This document shows positions 1-11,871 of a DNA stretch of 64,000 nt, one piece after another. A program made the position numbers and the translations under genes. The notes under the pieces were generated by a model, which was given only the letters and a program-made list of their open reading frames with translations, made no database searches and had not been told where the DNA came from. Source of the stretch: Dryococelus australis (Eukaryota > Arthropoda > Insecta > Phasmatodea > Phasmatidae); NCBI GenBank assembly GCA_029891345.1, contig CM056993.1, forward strand, positions 272,832,900 to 272,896,899, given 5' to 3'. Position 1 is the first letter of the stretch, and every line of letters begins with the position of its first letter.

Positions 1-681
<681 letters not shown>

Positions 682-1075
682 GGGGGGGGGGGGGACCTAG
701 GAGCGGAGCTCCATCCTCTCGTCCGCCGGGAAACGAAGGCCTGGGTGTCCAGAAGGGGTACTTCGATGTCCTGTACGATGCTTAGGTTGGAGCAGAACGG
801 TTGGTGAGGGGGCAAATAAAAAGAATAGTACAGATAGGGAGGGGGCTGGGGGCCCATCGGATTCGTGGGCGGGGCTATTTGACCATTGGGTGCCATGACG
901 GACCGGCTGAAAGACTAGTTAGCTGTGTGCGGGCCCGGCGGCGTCTGGTCCCCCGGGCGGATTCGTGGAAATCCCGGTCCTTGGTCTGTTCCGGCGGGGG
1001 TGGCGAAACGGGGGGCGGCCGAAAAAATACACGTCGGGGAACTGTCACGGTCGGGGCAGAATAGCTCACCATCTT
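682..1075. other. G-run plus GC-rich island, possible decayed ORF on minus strand
   Basis: A run of 13 G is followed by about 380 bases much richer in G and C than the surroundings. On the minus strand two overlapping open frames, proline- and arginine-rich and separated by a frame change near 895, read through it. The composition would suit a retrotransposon gag/ORF1-like segment or a CpG-rich promoter, but I recognise no family. The sharp composition change suggests an inserted segment. Confidence 0.3.
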
Positions 1076-1254
1076 CCGAGAAAGTGTGAATGTTGCTTTT
1101 GAATAGAAATAGAATTTGTAGCTTAAATTACGGGCGCCCAGACGAACAGCTGCCGAATATTCACTAACGAATATTTCTCATGAAGAGAGCCAGGGCTCGT
1201 GAAACGGAAGGGATCAAGAGTGAACAATGGCACATTGCACCGAAATTGAACACA

Positions 1255-1725
1255 GCATAAAACAGCTAAAATTATTCACTTGCATTTAAAATGCGACGCG
1301 GTTTATGCTCAGAAAGGTACACCATAACCCTATTCAAGCACGGAAACAATGTAAACAAATATGGCGCGTGGTCTGCGAGCGCGCGAGAGTGCCATCGAGT
1401 ATACAATTTCGTGCTCTCTCTGTGCTCTTGCTCTTTCGCGCTCTCCGAAGAATTGAGGCCGTGTCTCAACTGTCCCAAAGAGCGCTCTCTCGTGCTCTCG
1501 CGACCACGCCATTTCAGAGAGAACGCTCTCTGGTCGTCTCAATCCGTCGAAGAGCGCGCGAAAGATGGATAGCACAGAGAGAGCGCGAAGTTGTATACTC
1601 CCTGGCGTTCTCTCGCATACGCAATATTCATTTACATAATTTTCGTGATTGAATAAGGTTATAGTAGATTTCTGGGCCTAAACCACGTCGCATTTTAACT
1701 GTAAGTGAATAATTTCAACTGTTTT
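1255..1725. mobile_element. Long foldback (inverted-repeat) element
   Basis: The left arm (about 1255-1475) matches the reverse complement of the right arm (about 1535-1725) along nearly its whole length. Matching landmarks are AAATTATTCACTT, AAAATGCGACG, ATAACC-TATTCAA, GAGTATACAA and GCTCTCTCTGTGCT. The centre is rich in GAGAGCGC-type words. No coding capacity is visible. The structure fits a MITE or foldback-type DNA element with arms of about 200 bp. No target duplication was identified. Confidence 0.75.
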
Positions 1726-1979
1726 AACCAGCGAAATAACATACGCAACACGTATTTATAAAAAACGTATTTCTAAGTCTCTTTTTTTGTCACTTTGCTG
1801 CAACACAACGGTAAAATATAAAACAAAAAATATTATTTTATGAGATAGTGATTATGGTGTTATAATTATTTGTGAATTATTTTGAACACACAAAAATTAC
1901 TTACCATTGCCATGGCCGCGATTTTAGCTTTACATGATTTCCCGCCTTTTGGCATCTGCGGTTTGCCTGACGTCGGGGA

Positions 1980-2165
1980 GAAACGATAGAGTGGTTGTCT
2001 CAATTCCACAGAGCGAGTGTGAGAGAGCGCGAAGTAGTGCCCTCGTCAGGTTGTGCGAAAGAGCACTCTTTCGAGTTGAGACGCCGCCTCAGACGACCAG
2101 ACGTCACAATGACGTGAAAACGAGAGCACACGAGAGTGCTCTCTGGACTGGTTGAGGCAGTGTCT
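1980..2165. repeat. GAGAGCGC/GTCTCAA-rich segment related to the foldback centre
   Basis: It shares repeated words with the centre of the element at 1255-1725 (GTCTCAA, GACGACCAGA, GAGAGCGCGAA, AGTGCTCTCTGG). It may be a rearranged or partial relative. The boundaries are uncertain. Confidence 0.4.
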
Positions 2166-2177
2166 CAATTTAAAGAA

Positions 2178-2451
2178 TACTGTAAAAATTTTAGACAAGT
2201 AAATAATTTACAAATGTGCTTATTTTTACATTTCGATGCATTAAAAAGAGAGCGAAATAAATTATATAAGTGATCACAAATGGTTACCAAACACTTTTTA
2301 TTCGACGTTAGGCTATGGAACTTCTTTCCCTCCATCGTTACCAACTTTTCTGGGCGCATGTCACTCAGTGCGTTCGTCAAAATATATGCATGTGGGAGCA
2401 GTGACTTTTTCTAAGGTTGATTTCAAAAGTGTTCACTTTATCGCGAACAGC
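2178..2451 (-). mobile_element. L-type MITE, partial, reverse orientation
   Basis: This is the terminal half of the roughly 430-bp L family read on the minus strand. It has the TIR ending GCGAACAGC, then the family landmarks TTGATTTCAAAAGTG, the TGACTTTTTCTAA block, the CATCGTTACCAACTTT block and TGGTTACCAAACACTTTTTA. The other half is missing. It directly abuts the S2 copy at 2455. Confidence 0.8.
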
Positions 2452-2454
2452 TTT

Positions 2455-2692
2455 TATAGGCCGTTCACGGTAAAGTGAGCACTTTTTTAAGCCGTTCCAT
2501 CCGACATAACAACCAATAAATACATCATTGTGGCCTCGGATTTTTTGTTTTGGGTATGCTGAATTGTATACACTGTGTTTGCTATTCTCATGGCAGGGTT
2601 TACATTAACAGGTGGTGGAAGTATATAATATGGTTGAAAGAAAATAGTAACTAGGGCTTCAAAAGTGCTCATCTTATCGCGAACAGCCTATA
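2455..2692 (+). mobile_element. S2-type MITE, complete
   Basis: It starts TATAGGCCGTTCACGGTAAA and ends GCGAACAGCCTATA, about 240 bp. The interior matches the copy at 25921-26160 (reverse strand): AACCAATAAATACAT, GGCCTC, TATACACTGTGTTTG, ACATTAACA-GTGGTGGAAG. No coding capacity. The outer TATA is consistent with a TA target duplication. Confidence 0.85.
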
Positions 2693-3147
2693 CCTGCGCG
2701 TACTCGGCGCCTCTGTTCGTTATGCAATAATTCGGATTGCACTTCGCGTGTTACGTCATCGTGACTCACCGCCCCGCCACTGCCGAGTTCCCAGAGTTGT
2801 GTGTCAGCGTGTGTGTGTGTTTGAACGCGCGTGTGTGTCACTCGCTATGGGCGACACGTCAGCACTCAGCTCTGGGTGTCTCCTCTACGGAAGTTCCGGC
2901 GCCTGCCACTCACGTCACATGCTGTTTCCTGGTACTTCACTCACACGTCGCTCAGCCGCGCTCGCCAAAATACCACCAGGTATAGGCTGTTCACGGTCAA
3001 GTGCGCACTGTCGAAATCAACCTTAGAAAAGTGTCACTGTCTCCATCTGCATATATTTCAACGGGCTCAATGGGTGACACGCGCCCAGTAAGTTGGTAAC
3101 GATGGATGGAAAGTAGTTCCATATTTAAAGTCGAAGAATAAAAATTG

Positions 3148-3181
<34 letters not shown>

Positions 3182-3182
3182 C

Positions 3183-3228
<46 letters not shown>

Positions 3229-3240
3229 CATTTATATATA
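3148..3240. repeat. (AT)n microsatellite inside an L MITE
   Basis: AT dinucleotide runs are interrupted twice by TTTCATTTATAT. They lie at the internal position where the LINE tail was also inserted. Confidence 0.95.
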
Positions 3241-3264
3241 ATTCGAATTAAAACAGTGTGAAAA

Positions 3265-3465
3265 ACGGTGTGTTGGTAGCGCCTAGTAAGAAATAGTTCT
3301 TATACAAATTACTGTTACACTGAGTGCTAACGAATTCAGTGCGTTGGCCTTTGGTGTAATTTTCCAGACTTAATTAAGCTTAGTTTGCACGAGGCGGAGA
3401 AATTTCCTGCAATTAGAGCTTTAGCAGGGCTTCAGAAAGTCTGAAGTAACCAGAAATGAATTATA
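3265..3465 (+). mobile_element. LINE 3' tail fragment inserted in the MITE
   Basis: It aligns with 5848-6040, the segment just after the LINE reading frame at 4690-5845. Shared landmarks are GTGTGTTGG, GTGCCTAGTAA-AAATAGTTCT, TTTTGGTGTAATT, GCACGAGGCGGAG and GAAGTAACC. It is a severely 5'-truncated copy, as typical of target-primed reverse transcription. Confidence 0.7.
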
Positions 3466-3734
3466 GGTAACCATTTGTGGTAACTTAAATTATTTCTTTC
3501 GCTTTCTGCTTTTTTTATGCATAATTGAATAGGGACTGTAAAAATAACCAGATTTGTAAAATATTTAATTTTCAAATAACTTCACAGTTTCACGTGACCC
3601 ACGCATGACTAAAGTGATGAGGTCCCCGGCAGTGTTAATTTTATATAAGGCGGAAGAATACACAATGTACATTCAAGTAGATCTCAAGCAGGGCTTTCAA
3701 AAGTGCTCATTTTACCGTGAACAGCCTTCATAGT

Positions 3735-4084
3735 GATGGCCTGGATCGAATATTTCCAGGAATCGAACGTGTCTTCGAATACTTGTAAGAGTCGAGAACT
3801 TATCACTTACAGGTGCCCTGAATTCGAGAACGGTCAGGTGGTATTCATCTAATGAATATGTTTTTAACTTTCTCAACAAGCTGGTTCCATTTGCGTTATT
3901 TTATGGAGATATGAGATGCAGTCCAGGTGCCAAGTCCAGACGACCATAACTGGCAAAAAAAAAAAAAAATCAAAACAGTGTTATAAAGTCAACAATGAAC
4001 AAGATACAGTTTAAATAAAATGGACCACGAAATACACGGAAAAACTAGAATAATACTCACGTCTCATACACATTCTTTTACTAC
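3735..4084. other. No feature recognised
   Basis: AT-rich sequence with a short A run near 3957-3969. Nothing else is supported. Confidence 0.5.
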
Positions 4085-4415
4085 TAGCACTCGAGTTCCC
4101 ATGCAAATGTTACGTCGCTCGTTCCACACTTTTTGTCTGGAATGTTTGCGAATACAACTGCTTATTTTTTTTTCAAATTAGGTTTTATATTTGTTTATCT
4201 TGTGAATTTGGTTTCTAGTACGGTTCAACTGTTATTTGAATTTCTCGCCCCGTGTCAATTAGCAGCATATTAGTGTACACTGCGCCCTAGTGATGTATCG
4301 TTTTTTGTAAGTTAGTTTTTAGCTAGTAAATTAGAAAATACAGTTTTGTCTGCAAACATTGGAGATAAAGTGTGGTACGAACGACGTAATATTTGCACTA
4401 GAACTCGAATGCTCG
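4085..4415. mobile_element. Small foldback element
   Basis: The left arm (about 4085-4160) is matched in reverse complement by about 4345-4415. Landmarks are CACTCGAGTTC, TGCAAATGTTACGTCG, CGTTCCACACTTT and AATGTTTGC. The loop is AT-rich and non-coding. The ends and any target duplication are unresolved. Confidence 0.6.
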
Positions 4416-4457
4416 TTGATCACTCGGATAACAATATTCCAATACTTTGGCCATCAT

Positions 4458-4458
<1 letters not shown>

Positions 4459-4498
<40 letters not shown>
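4459..4498. repeat. (AT)n microsatellite
   Basis: About 40 bases of perfect AT repeat. Confidence 0.95.
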
Positions 4499-4500
<2 letters not shown>

Positions 4501-4689
4501 TATTAACTGTTTCTTCACACTTTCTGAATCAAACCTTTGAAAAAACATCCCGTATATAACGTGTTTAGTTATTTCTTAGCTATGCCATGTTTCACAAACG
4601 TTTTATAACATGAAAGTATCTTATTTTTCATTAAATTGACATTTTACCTGTATTTCATTTATAAATTATAGTAATTCATTCATAATAAA

Positions 4690-5845
4690 GATGAAACCCT
4701 CACAGACACCATATCAAAAGTAAAATTTCAGGGCGAAATATCTAAACCATTAAAAATAAATACAGGTGTAAAGCAAGATGATGGTTTATCGCCACTACTC
4801 TTCAACTGCATCTTGGAGAAAATAGTAAGAATTTGGAATGAAAAACTAAATGAACGCAAGCTATCACCAATAACACTGGGGAGAAAGAACAAGGGTGTTG
4901 AAATAAACTGTCTAGCATCTGCAGACGATTTTGCCATACTTTCTGAAAACTTAACAAACGCAGCAATACAAGCCAATCTCGTAGAAGAGATAGGCAACAA
5001 AACAGATTTAAGAATTTCTGTAGAAAAAAAAAAAAACAATTTATGACAAATATAAAAAATGCTCCAGAAATCCTAGCAACAGATATTGGTCAAACAAAGA
5101 GAGTAAAAGTTCAAATATTTGGGGGAAATAATTCAGGAAAATTGTGTGGAAAAATTCGTGGTATATGAAAGGATACGCAAGATGGAAAGAGCATATGGCA
5201 TAACCAGAAATATTTACAACAAATAATGTTCATCTAAAAATCTTAAAATACAGCACTACATCACAATAGTCAAACCGGAATGTCTTTACGCAAGTGAATG
5301 TCTAGTACTGGATTACAAGTTGCATAAATTAGAAGTACTAGAGAGAAGAATTATTCGTAAAATACTTGGTCCACTAAAAACTACAGAATTTTGGAAATTA
5401 AGAAGTAATTATGAAATATATCGCAACATAGAAAACATAACAGAAACAATACGGAAGAGACGATTGGTATTTTTTGGACATTTATATAGAATGGATGGCA
5501 ACAGATTAACCAAACGTATCTACAAATATCTTTGGAACAAGAAATCAACAACAACCTGGATTCAGGAAGTTAAGGAAGATTTGGAAAGCAGCAATGTAAG
5601 TGAAGAAGAAACAACTGAGAGAGAAATTTTTAAGAAAAAATTGTTAAAAATGGAAGGATTCCAAGGCAGGACGGAAAAGAAAACAAGCTCGAAATGGTCC
5701 GATGAGAGGAAAAAAACATAGTGAGAAGATGAAGGAGTACTGGAGAAAGAAGAAGGAATAACAAAGGACGAACCATTGCAATTGGTCCGTGGTCCCTAGA
5801 AGACACAAATGGAAAAAGAAGACAGAAGAAGGAAAAAACAGAGAG
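4690..5845 (+). pseudogene. Non-LTR retrotransposon ORF2, reverse transcriptase C-terminal half (decayed)
   Basis: The first frame (4690-5043) reads through a reverse-transcriptase palm: TGVKQDDGLSPLLFN, then CLASADDFAIL (the usual FADD box with F changed to S), then ISVEKK. A frame change at an A run near 5025 leads into FMTNIKNAP. After further breaks a second open block (5320-5721) has the typical LINE C-terminal region: LEVLERRIIRKILGP, NYEIYRNIENI, RRLVFFGHLYRMDGNRLTKRI. The remains continue out of frame to about 5845. Such proteins nick the target and copy the element's own RNA. The endonuclease and N-terminal half are absent, and stops and frameshifts show it is dead. The clade (RTE, Jockey or similar) was not assigned. 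Confidence 0.85.
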
Positions 5846-6040
5846 AAAACATGTGTGTTGGCAGTGCCTAGTAATAAATAGTTCTCATGAAAAATAGTGC
5901 GCACGAATCCGGTGCTTAGTCTTTTGGTGTAATTCTGTAGACTTTAATACACTTAGCTTGCACGAGGCGGAGGAGTATCGTGGAAATAGAGCTTCAGCAG
6001 AGCCTCAGAAAAGTGCGAAGTAACCCTGAATGGATGATAT
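5846..6040 (+). mobile_element. 3' tail of the LINE at 4690
   Basis: This non-coding segment follows the ORF2 remnant and is shared with 3265-3465. The recurrence without the ORF at 3265 suggests it is the true 3' UTR used for retrotransposition. Confidence 0.6.
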
Positions 6041-6615
6041 CTGGAGAACACCTAAGAATTGAATTCTTTGCCTTATTGATCTTGAATACGTCCCTTCACT
6101 AGCTAGAGGAACCTGCTGCGCAGCTGCCGGGGAAAGTTAGGCAACCATGCAGCCGAATGTGTCACTTGTTGAAGTGAAGTTGAGCGTTCACCCTCCCACA
6201 AGAAGTTAAAACGTCACCTGGCAAAAATACCTCGTATATCGTCCACGCCGGGTTGTCATTTGTTTTCGGATTTCGCCATTGCAACTTTGCGATTTACGTT
6301 GTATAATTTTTCGGATGTACCACGACATTCAACAGTTTCGCCATAGACTGAGGTTGAGGTAGGGCGATGTCCCACAACATGACTGCCCCGTGGCGAGTAT
6401 CAGAGTGACGTCACACGGTCGGCAGAGATGAAGAAAGTGTTTGTTTACATTTAAATTTCCGACAGGCCCGCCCCTTCGTATGAACAAACACACTCTAACT
6501 TGAATATATTCTAGCTGCGTTACAACTACGTTAGAGAAAGTACACAAAAATATTAAAGCACCTACTCACATCAACAGTGTTCTCGCCTGAAATTATATCG
6601 ACAATAATGATAGTT
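6041..6615. other. No feature recognised
   Basis: Mixed composition with short open frames only. No splice-bounded exon or transposon motif was seen. Confidence 0.4.
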
Positions 6616-6619
6616 GGTG

Positions 6620-6799
6620 AGAATGGAGCAGAGCCGTAGTACAAAAACAGATCCCCGAGAAAACCCGGCGACCAGCGGCATCTCCCGGCACGATTCCCAC
6701 TTGCGAAAGTACGGGAGTGGCACGGCCCGACCGGGAACTGAACCCGGTTCGCCTTGGTGGGAGGCGAGCAGTCTAACCGCTCAGCCACCACGGCCCCCA
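6620..6799 (-). mobile_element. tRNA-derived SINE, reverse strand
   Basis: Read on the minus strand, it begins with GGGCCGTGGTGGCTGAGCGG, an A-box-like segment, followed by CTCGCCTCCCACCAAGGCGA and a B box GGTTCAGTTCCCGG. The body (GGGTTTTCTCGGGGATCT) is shared with the other SINE copies listed. The 3' part is truncated. Confidence 0.85.
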
Positions 6800-6924
6800 A
6801 TAATGATAATGCTGTCGGCAGAAAAGCAGACCGATGTTGGAGCGCGGAGTGTGGCTGACTGCGCATCTCGTCACGCCATATTTCCGCTACGAGTTCGTCC
6901 CGGTCCGGAGTTGTTGCTGTGTAC

Positions 6925-7191
6925 TAGTGGCGTGTGGTGAAGTGTTGCAAGGTAAGCTGGTGCTTGCTCACTGCTGTACATTCTCTGTGCACGCAGCAAG
7001 AGCCAGTAACTACTGTGTAGCCTGGGGAAACTGACTGTATTCCGACCACTCACAAGCGAGCAGCAAAGGACCCATTATATGAGTCCTGTGTAGTTAGCTG
7101 CCGAGCTACGTTTTACTGGTGGGAGTGTAAACTAGCAAGCAACAGGGTACAGCACAGAGCAATCGACAGCTTACCTTGCAACACGCCACTG
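6925..7191. mobile_element. hAT-type MITE with perfect 8-bp target duplication
   Basis: The element starts TAGTGGCGTG and ends CACGCCACTG. It is flanked by identical CTGTGTAC at 6917-6924 and 7192-7199. The arms pair further inward (GTTGCAAGGTAAGCTG against its reverse complement near 7166-7181). The 8-bp duplication and the YAGTGGCG end are characteristic of the hAT superfamily. No transposase is present, so it is non-autonomous. The apparent 5' splice site AAGGTAAGC lies inside the inverted repeat and occurs on both arms. Confidence 0.85.
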
Positions 7192-7199
7192 CTGTGTAC

Positions 7200-7924
7200 G
7201 TATATGCAACACGACTTCACAGATTATAAAATAAGAAAGAAAGGATTTCACGGGAGATAAACATAGTTCAATATTCTACTAACGCGCCTGTTGTTTCCCT
7301 TCCGTTAATTGGCCGCGTGCATTCATCGAAGACAGTGTGGCATTTGACTGGGCCAATGAGAAGGAAGGTACTCCGGTACTGATCGTCTGTGATTCGCGGG
7401 CGGGCCGGCACCTAAGACGCGCGCGCAGCAATTGATCTGAGTTTAAGTGTGTATTGAAATACAACTTGACAGGAATTCTTTTCGTGATAATCGGATGGCC
7501 CTACCAATGAGTTCTCAAAATATAAATTTATTTATAAATTTGTTTAGAACACTGATGTCAGTAGAATAAAATTGTTAAAACGTAAAATCGTTATTGAATA
7601 ATATTTATATTGTTAAAAAATACATATTTCATTAATATTACAGCGACTCTGGATATAAGTTCACAAGTTCTTAAAATTACTTCAGCCATATGTATAGTTG
7701 GCAGTACCGACATGCTGGGTATTTGGTACCTAATTACGAAATTCCGAAAATATGTCACCATTTTGATTAAAGTGCCGATTTTATGAAGTGATGTCTCCGC
7801 AATAGCCAAGATTTACGGCACGATAACGTTTCAATTCAGTAGCTGACCAACGGTGGTTTTAGTTGAGCACTGTGTTGTCTTACTATATGCAGGTATAATG
7901 TTAAAATAAATACACCTGAACTCT
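7200..7924. other. No feature recognised
   Basis: A moderately GC-rich patch (7280-7450) is followed by AT-rich sequence. Open frames are short with no family motif. Confidence 0.4.
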
Positions 7925-8110
7925 TTGAGGGGGGCGGGGTAGAATAGCGGATATAGGGCCCGCCGCTCCCGTATTTCCGCACGTGTGAGTCGTGCAGAAC
8001 AATGCCTCTGGTCGGCGGGTTTTCTCAGGGTTCTTCCGTTTCCCTCACCCTTGCATTCTGGCGCTGCTCTATACCCACCTACCTTCATCCTCAGCCTAAT
8101 TAACCTCTCC
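7925..8110 (+). mobile_element. SINE body, 5'-damaged
   Basis: It matches the body of the tRNA-derived SINE: CGTGCAGAACAATGCCTCTG, GGCGGGTTTTCTCAGGGTTC, CCTTGCATTC-GGCGCTGCTC. The tRNA-like head is degraded to GGGGGGCGGGGT and nearby bases. Confidence 0.7.
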
Positions 8111-8489
8111 ACTCCATTCTTTTTTTCCCCTTATACACATAAGACTAAACATGCTATACATATTAGTGCATGTGGTTATTTCATTTCTTTTGACCGACGT
8201 ATTATTAAATATAACAGTTCGATTGGTTTGATTGCCTTCCCAAACCCCTTTTTGCCCCTTTTCCTGTCACCGGACGTTTCCAGGAAGATGTGATTTCGAA
8301 CTTGTACTCGGAATTCCAAAATCAATATCTGCATGGATTTTCTTTGTTCGTATTCCATCGTGTAGTCTCTGGCTCCGGGAATTATAACGGGTGTGATATG
8401 CTGAGTTGGCAAGTGTGATCTCACATGCATTTAAATCGGCAATATTAATTAAAAATCCAAAATAAATCTGAAAAAATCTTTGGTTCAGA

Positions 8490-8955
8490 TCGTAAACACG
8501 CGCTCTAAAGCCGACAATAGACTGCTAAAATTTTCTACACAAGACCAAATGAGATTCGAGCTCCTTCACTGCCGCGTCGAAGGCAGCATGGAACAGCCTG
8601 CCGACTGAACACAGAAATATTGAAAGTTTCAGTAAATTTATGAATACAGTAAATAAGTACTACCTTAGTCACCCCAATGGATGAGGGGATGAAACTGACA
8701 TTACGTGAAATTGTGTTGTGTATGTGTGCATATGAGAGTGATGAATGAGTGTGTAAGTGAATGAGCGAGAGTGTAATTAAATTGTATCTTTGGATTGTTT
8801 AGTATTAAGTTACATACTTAAAAGTTTTAATATATAATTTTAAAGTTTGTATTTCTAGCGAGTGTAAGTGTATTATGTTATGGGTCCAGTGTAAGATAAG
8901 GCGACTATGCCTTACCTGCGCCTTTAAGCCGTCAATAAATAAATAAATAGTAATA
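8490..8955 (+). pseudogene. LINE ORF2 C-terminus and 3' end with AATA tail
   Basis: One frame gives KADNRLLKFSTQDQMRFELL. After a single frame change near 8560 a second frame gives AAWNSLPTEHRNIESFSKFM then NKYY and a stop. The WNSLP-x-x-HRN block followed by F-x-x-F is the signature end of many CR1/L2/Jockey-type LINE ORF2 proteins. About 250 bp of non-coding tail follows and ends GTCAATAAATAAATAAATAG, a typical LINE 3' repeat tail. This is a different LINE from the one at 4690. Confidence 0.7.
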
Positions 8956-8959
8956 CCGT

Positions 8960-10126
8960 AGTTTCATTGTATGTTTGTTATTTACGTGATCTTACAGTAG
9001 CTGGTTTACAAGTTTATAGCTTATTTTTTACTCGTTTTAAACAACGCTTGTAATATGTGAAACAGCACGTGGGAAATTTCTCCTACATATTAGGCTACGA
9101 CAGTGTCACTGTATAGTAAAAAATGTTAATTATTATTTTTTTTTAACTGAGGTAGTAAAGACCTCAGTTTTTATACTAATGGCTAAACTCCACTGCGCGC
9201 ACAGAAAACAACACAACATAAATAAATAAATAAATGCTTACAGCTTGCATGGGATTTGAACCCGGGATTTTGTGACTGGAAGCGACGTCGATCACAGAAG
9301 TCAGCGTTTACAGTATGAACAGATAACCTTTGGCACGTGGTCTAAAACATTTGAACAAAATTTCAAAAATTACGCCATTAAAGACATTATATCTAGACAG
9401 TAAATAAATATTCGTAACCAAATGTACCACCATAATTTGAAACGCGTGGCGACTATCACAACAATTAATTACATTGCCTATTTTACAACATGTGAAATTT
9501 AACAAGGCAAATTTTTCAAATGCATCAATACGACGGTACTTTTTTTAACCATGTATTTTCTAAATTCGCCGCTGTGAAAACCAAATACAATGTACTAACC
9601 AAATGCGAAATAACGGAATACGTAGTAATTTTTGCGTATTGTCGCATGATATGTTAAAAGTGGTGGGTTTGAAGAAGTCTGTGAGATAGCCACATTTCGG
9701 TATCGTTTCGACACACGCTGACGATATCGATGTGATACATAATTCCTGTGAATTTTATAATATATAGATCCATACAAACAAACTAAATGGTTACATCACT
9801 CTCGAAGAGTCGGAATAACCATCAGTGGCAGGATAACACTTATTTGTGAATACCCTTACACGGTAAAACATCAAGTCGGGAATTCGTCAGTAGCCTGTCG
9901 GGATATTGTCAATGTCGCAGATTCACCAATAATACAAAATGCTTATTATATTGCAATATTCCAATAGATAATATGCTCTGAGGGCTTCCTGTGTTATATA
10001 TTCGTCGGAATATTTCGAGAATTCTACTACTATTAAATGACGATTTATTGTTCATCTAGTGCTGTAAATGTTCTTTAGATATAATGTTTTGAACATGAAA
10101 TTCTGTTTATTTCTTTGTGCTTCACA

Positions 10127-10128
<2 letters not shown>
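8960..10128. other. No gene recognised; short AAAT repeat and a tRNA-like scrap
   Basis: An AAAT repeat lies near 9217-9235. GGGATTTGAACCCGGGATT at 9250-9268 resembles a tRNA T-arm on the minus strand, but no full cloverleaf can be drawn. The rest is AT-rich and unassigned. Confidence 0.4.

Positions 10129-10203
<75 letters not shown>
10129..10203. repeat. (CA)n microsatellite
   Basis: About 75 bases of uninterrupted CA repeat. Confidence 0.98.
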
Positions 10204-10205
<2 letters not shown>

Positions 10206-11871
10206 TGTAGGGGCCTACTCATATCTAGTAGTTAAATTTAAAAGAAAATATGTTTAATATAATGCACGTTGAGATTAATGTTTATCACCCCAGGTTTAGT
10301 GTAGATTGTATCTATTGTAAGGTACATACATCGGAATGTAGTATTGTGTACTTATTTTACACAACTTGTAAACAGGCCTTGTGCGTAGAGAAACTGGAAT
10401 TGGGCTCTGTTCGAACTGGTCTTTAAAAGTAAGCGACCCAGTTTAGTATACAAAAAATGTTGATGTCTTTCGTAGTCAAGTATTTGGTTTTTAGTATGGT
10501 ATAGGATTTAGTAGATACGAAGTTACCAAATTACGAAATAACCAAACCACTGTCGTATTAGTCCAACCTGCAAAATATTTACAGGGGCGCATAATTCACA
10601 TATTTTAAATCACTGGTACAGTTAAGTAATATATTGGAGTTAAATTACATCCACTTCTTTTGGGGATTTCCTTGAGGGAGAATTTTGTCCAATGTTTAAG
10701 TAAGCCTATTTACTTTTTTAACTGCTAGAAACAAATGTGCTTTATTCTGTTTTGTAGTTTAGTTACCAGAGGGAAGCAAGAAATAAAAGATGTTCATTTT
10801 TAATAATCACTGAAGATGATACTGCTTTCCAATATTTGGACCAAAGTCGCCCCCACCAGAAAGTCACCCCATCCTATGGTAAATATTTATATTTTTAAAC
10901 ATTACATTTCCTCAAATTGTAACATATAACAAGTCCCAAGTTACTAAATAATAAAATGATCAACTCGAATATATTATCAACGAACAATTAAAATGAATAG
11001 TAAAATTATTGCTTTTTTTCTTTTTCTTTTCTTTTTCTTTTTTTAGTTTTTCGGAGTTTGTCTATTTTCTTATTGTAATATTTTGCTTGGAAACTATTTC
11101 TTACTAGGCATTACGAACACACCTATTTTCTCTCTGTTTTTACTCATATTAATTATAAATTAAAAATTCTAATTAATGGGCAAAATATAAATAAATTTTA
11201 ATCTATTCAAAAATTAATTTTTTCATGTTAACGGAAGTATAAAACACGCGTGACACATGGCATAGGCCTACTTAGGAAATAACCAAACTAGTCATGTACG
11301 GGGTGATTTTTCTCAAAAGTTTGTTTCTTATAGTGTAAGAATCTGCGTATAAACTATTTTTAATTTGTAAATTTTTTTTCTAAATAATGGTATATCCTAA
11401 CTACACCTATTGATTTACGCATTCAATTTAATTAATGCGTAAATTGTTGCAGTCGATTCCTTTATTTATTTCAAGCAGTGAACAGCATTGAAATTTCATT
11501 AATTTGTAAGTGCTTATTGTAGATCCTTAAACTTTATTTCAATCAGTTGAGATTCAATCTCTTAACTTCCTCTTGGGTTCTTTGTGGGTTCTGCACACTT
11601 ATATGAATAATTGGTAATGTGGTGTGTGATACATATTATTGTGCTATTGCAATTTTAATTTCCTTCATCATTGACTCATCTCTAGTTCTGCTCAGGATAT
11701 GTACATAATTAGAAACCACATATCATTTTTAGAGTTTAATCTACTTGAGCTATCATATTTCTTTTGCGTCTCTTGTTAATTTTTTTTTTCCTTCGCTTTT
11801 TATGTTTACGTATGTGTACATTATGTTATACCTTGTTAAGGGTGCTAGCTAGCAAAGAATTAATTGTTTTC
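10204..11871. other. AT-rich, unassigned; one LINE-tail scrap
   Basis: There is no coding signal. At 11085-11130 the minus strand matches the start of the LINE tail (CAGAGAGAAAA-AGGTGTGTT and GCCTAGTAAGAAATAG). A CT-rich tract lies near 11010-11045. Confidence 0.4.

Larger units (their letters stand above)
2981..3732 (+). mobile_element. L-type MITE enlarged by AT repeat and LINE-tail insertion
   Basis: It starts TATAGGCTGTTCACGG and ends near ACCGTGAACAGCC. All L-family landmarks are present (GAAATCAACCTTAGAAAA, AAGTTGGTAACGATGGATGG, GGTAACCATTTGTGG, AAAGTGATGAGG, GCAGGGCTTTCAAAAGTGC). The length is inflated by an AT tract (3148-3240) and a foreign segment (3265-3465) between the landmarks that are adjacent in the copy at 43500-43926. 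Confidence 0.85.

Noticed and set aside
6916-6965. Apparent coding exon ending AAG/GTAAGC
   Set aside because: The sequence lies in the inverted arm of a hAT MITE and recurs on the other arm, so it is not evidence for a host exon by itself.
9250-9268. tRNA T-arm-like GGGATTTGAACCCGGGATT
   Set aside because: No matching D-arm, anticodon stem or acceptor stem at proper spacing.
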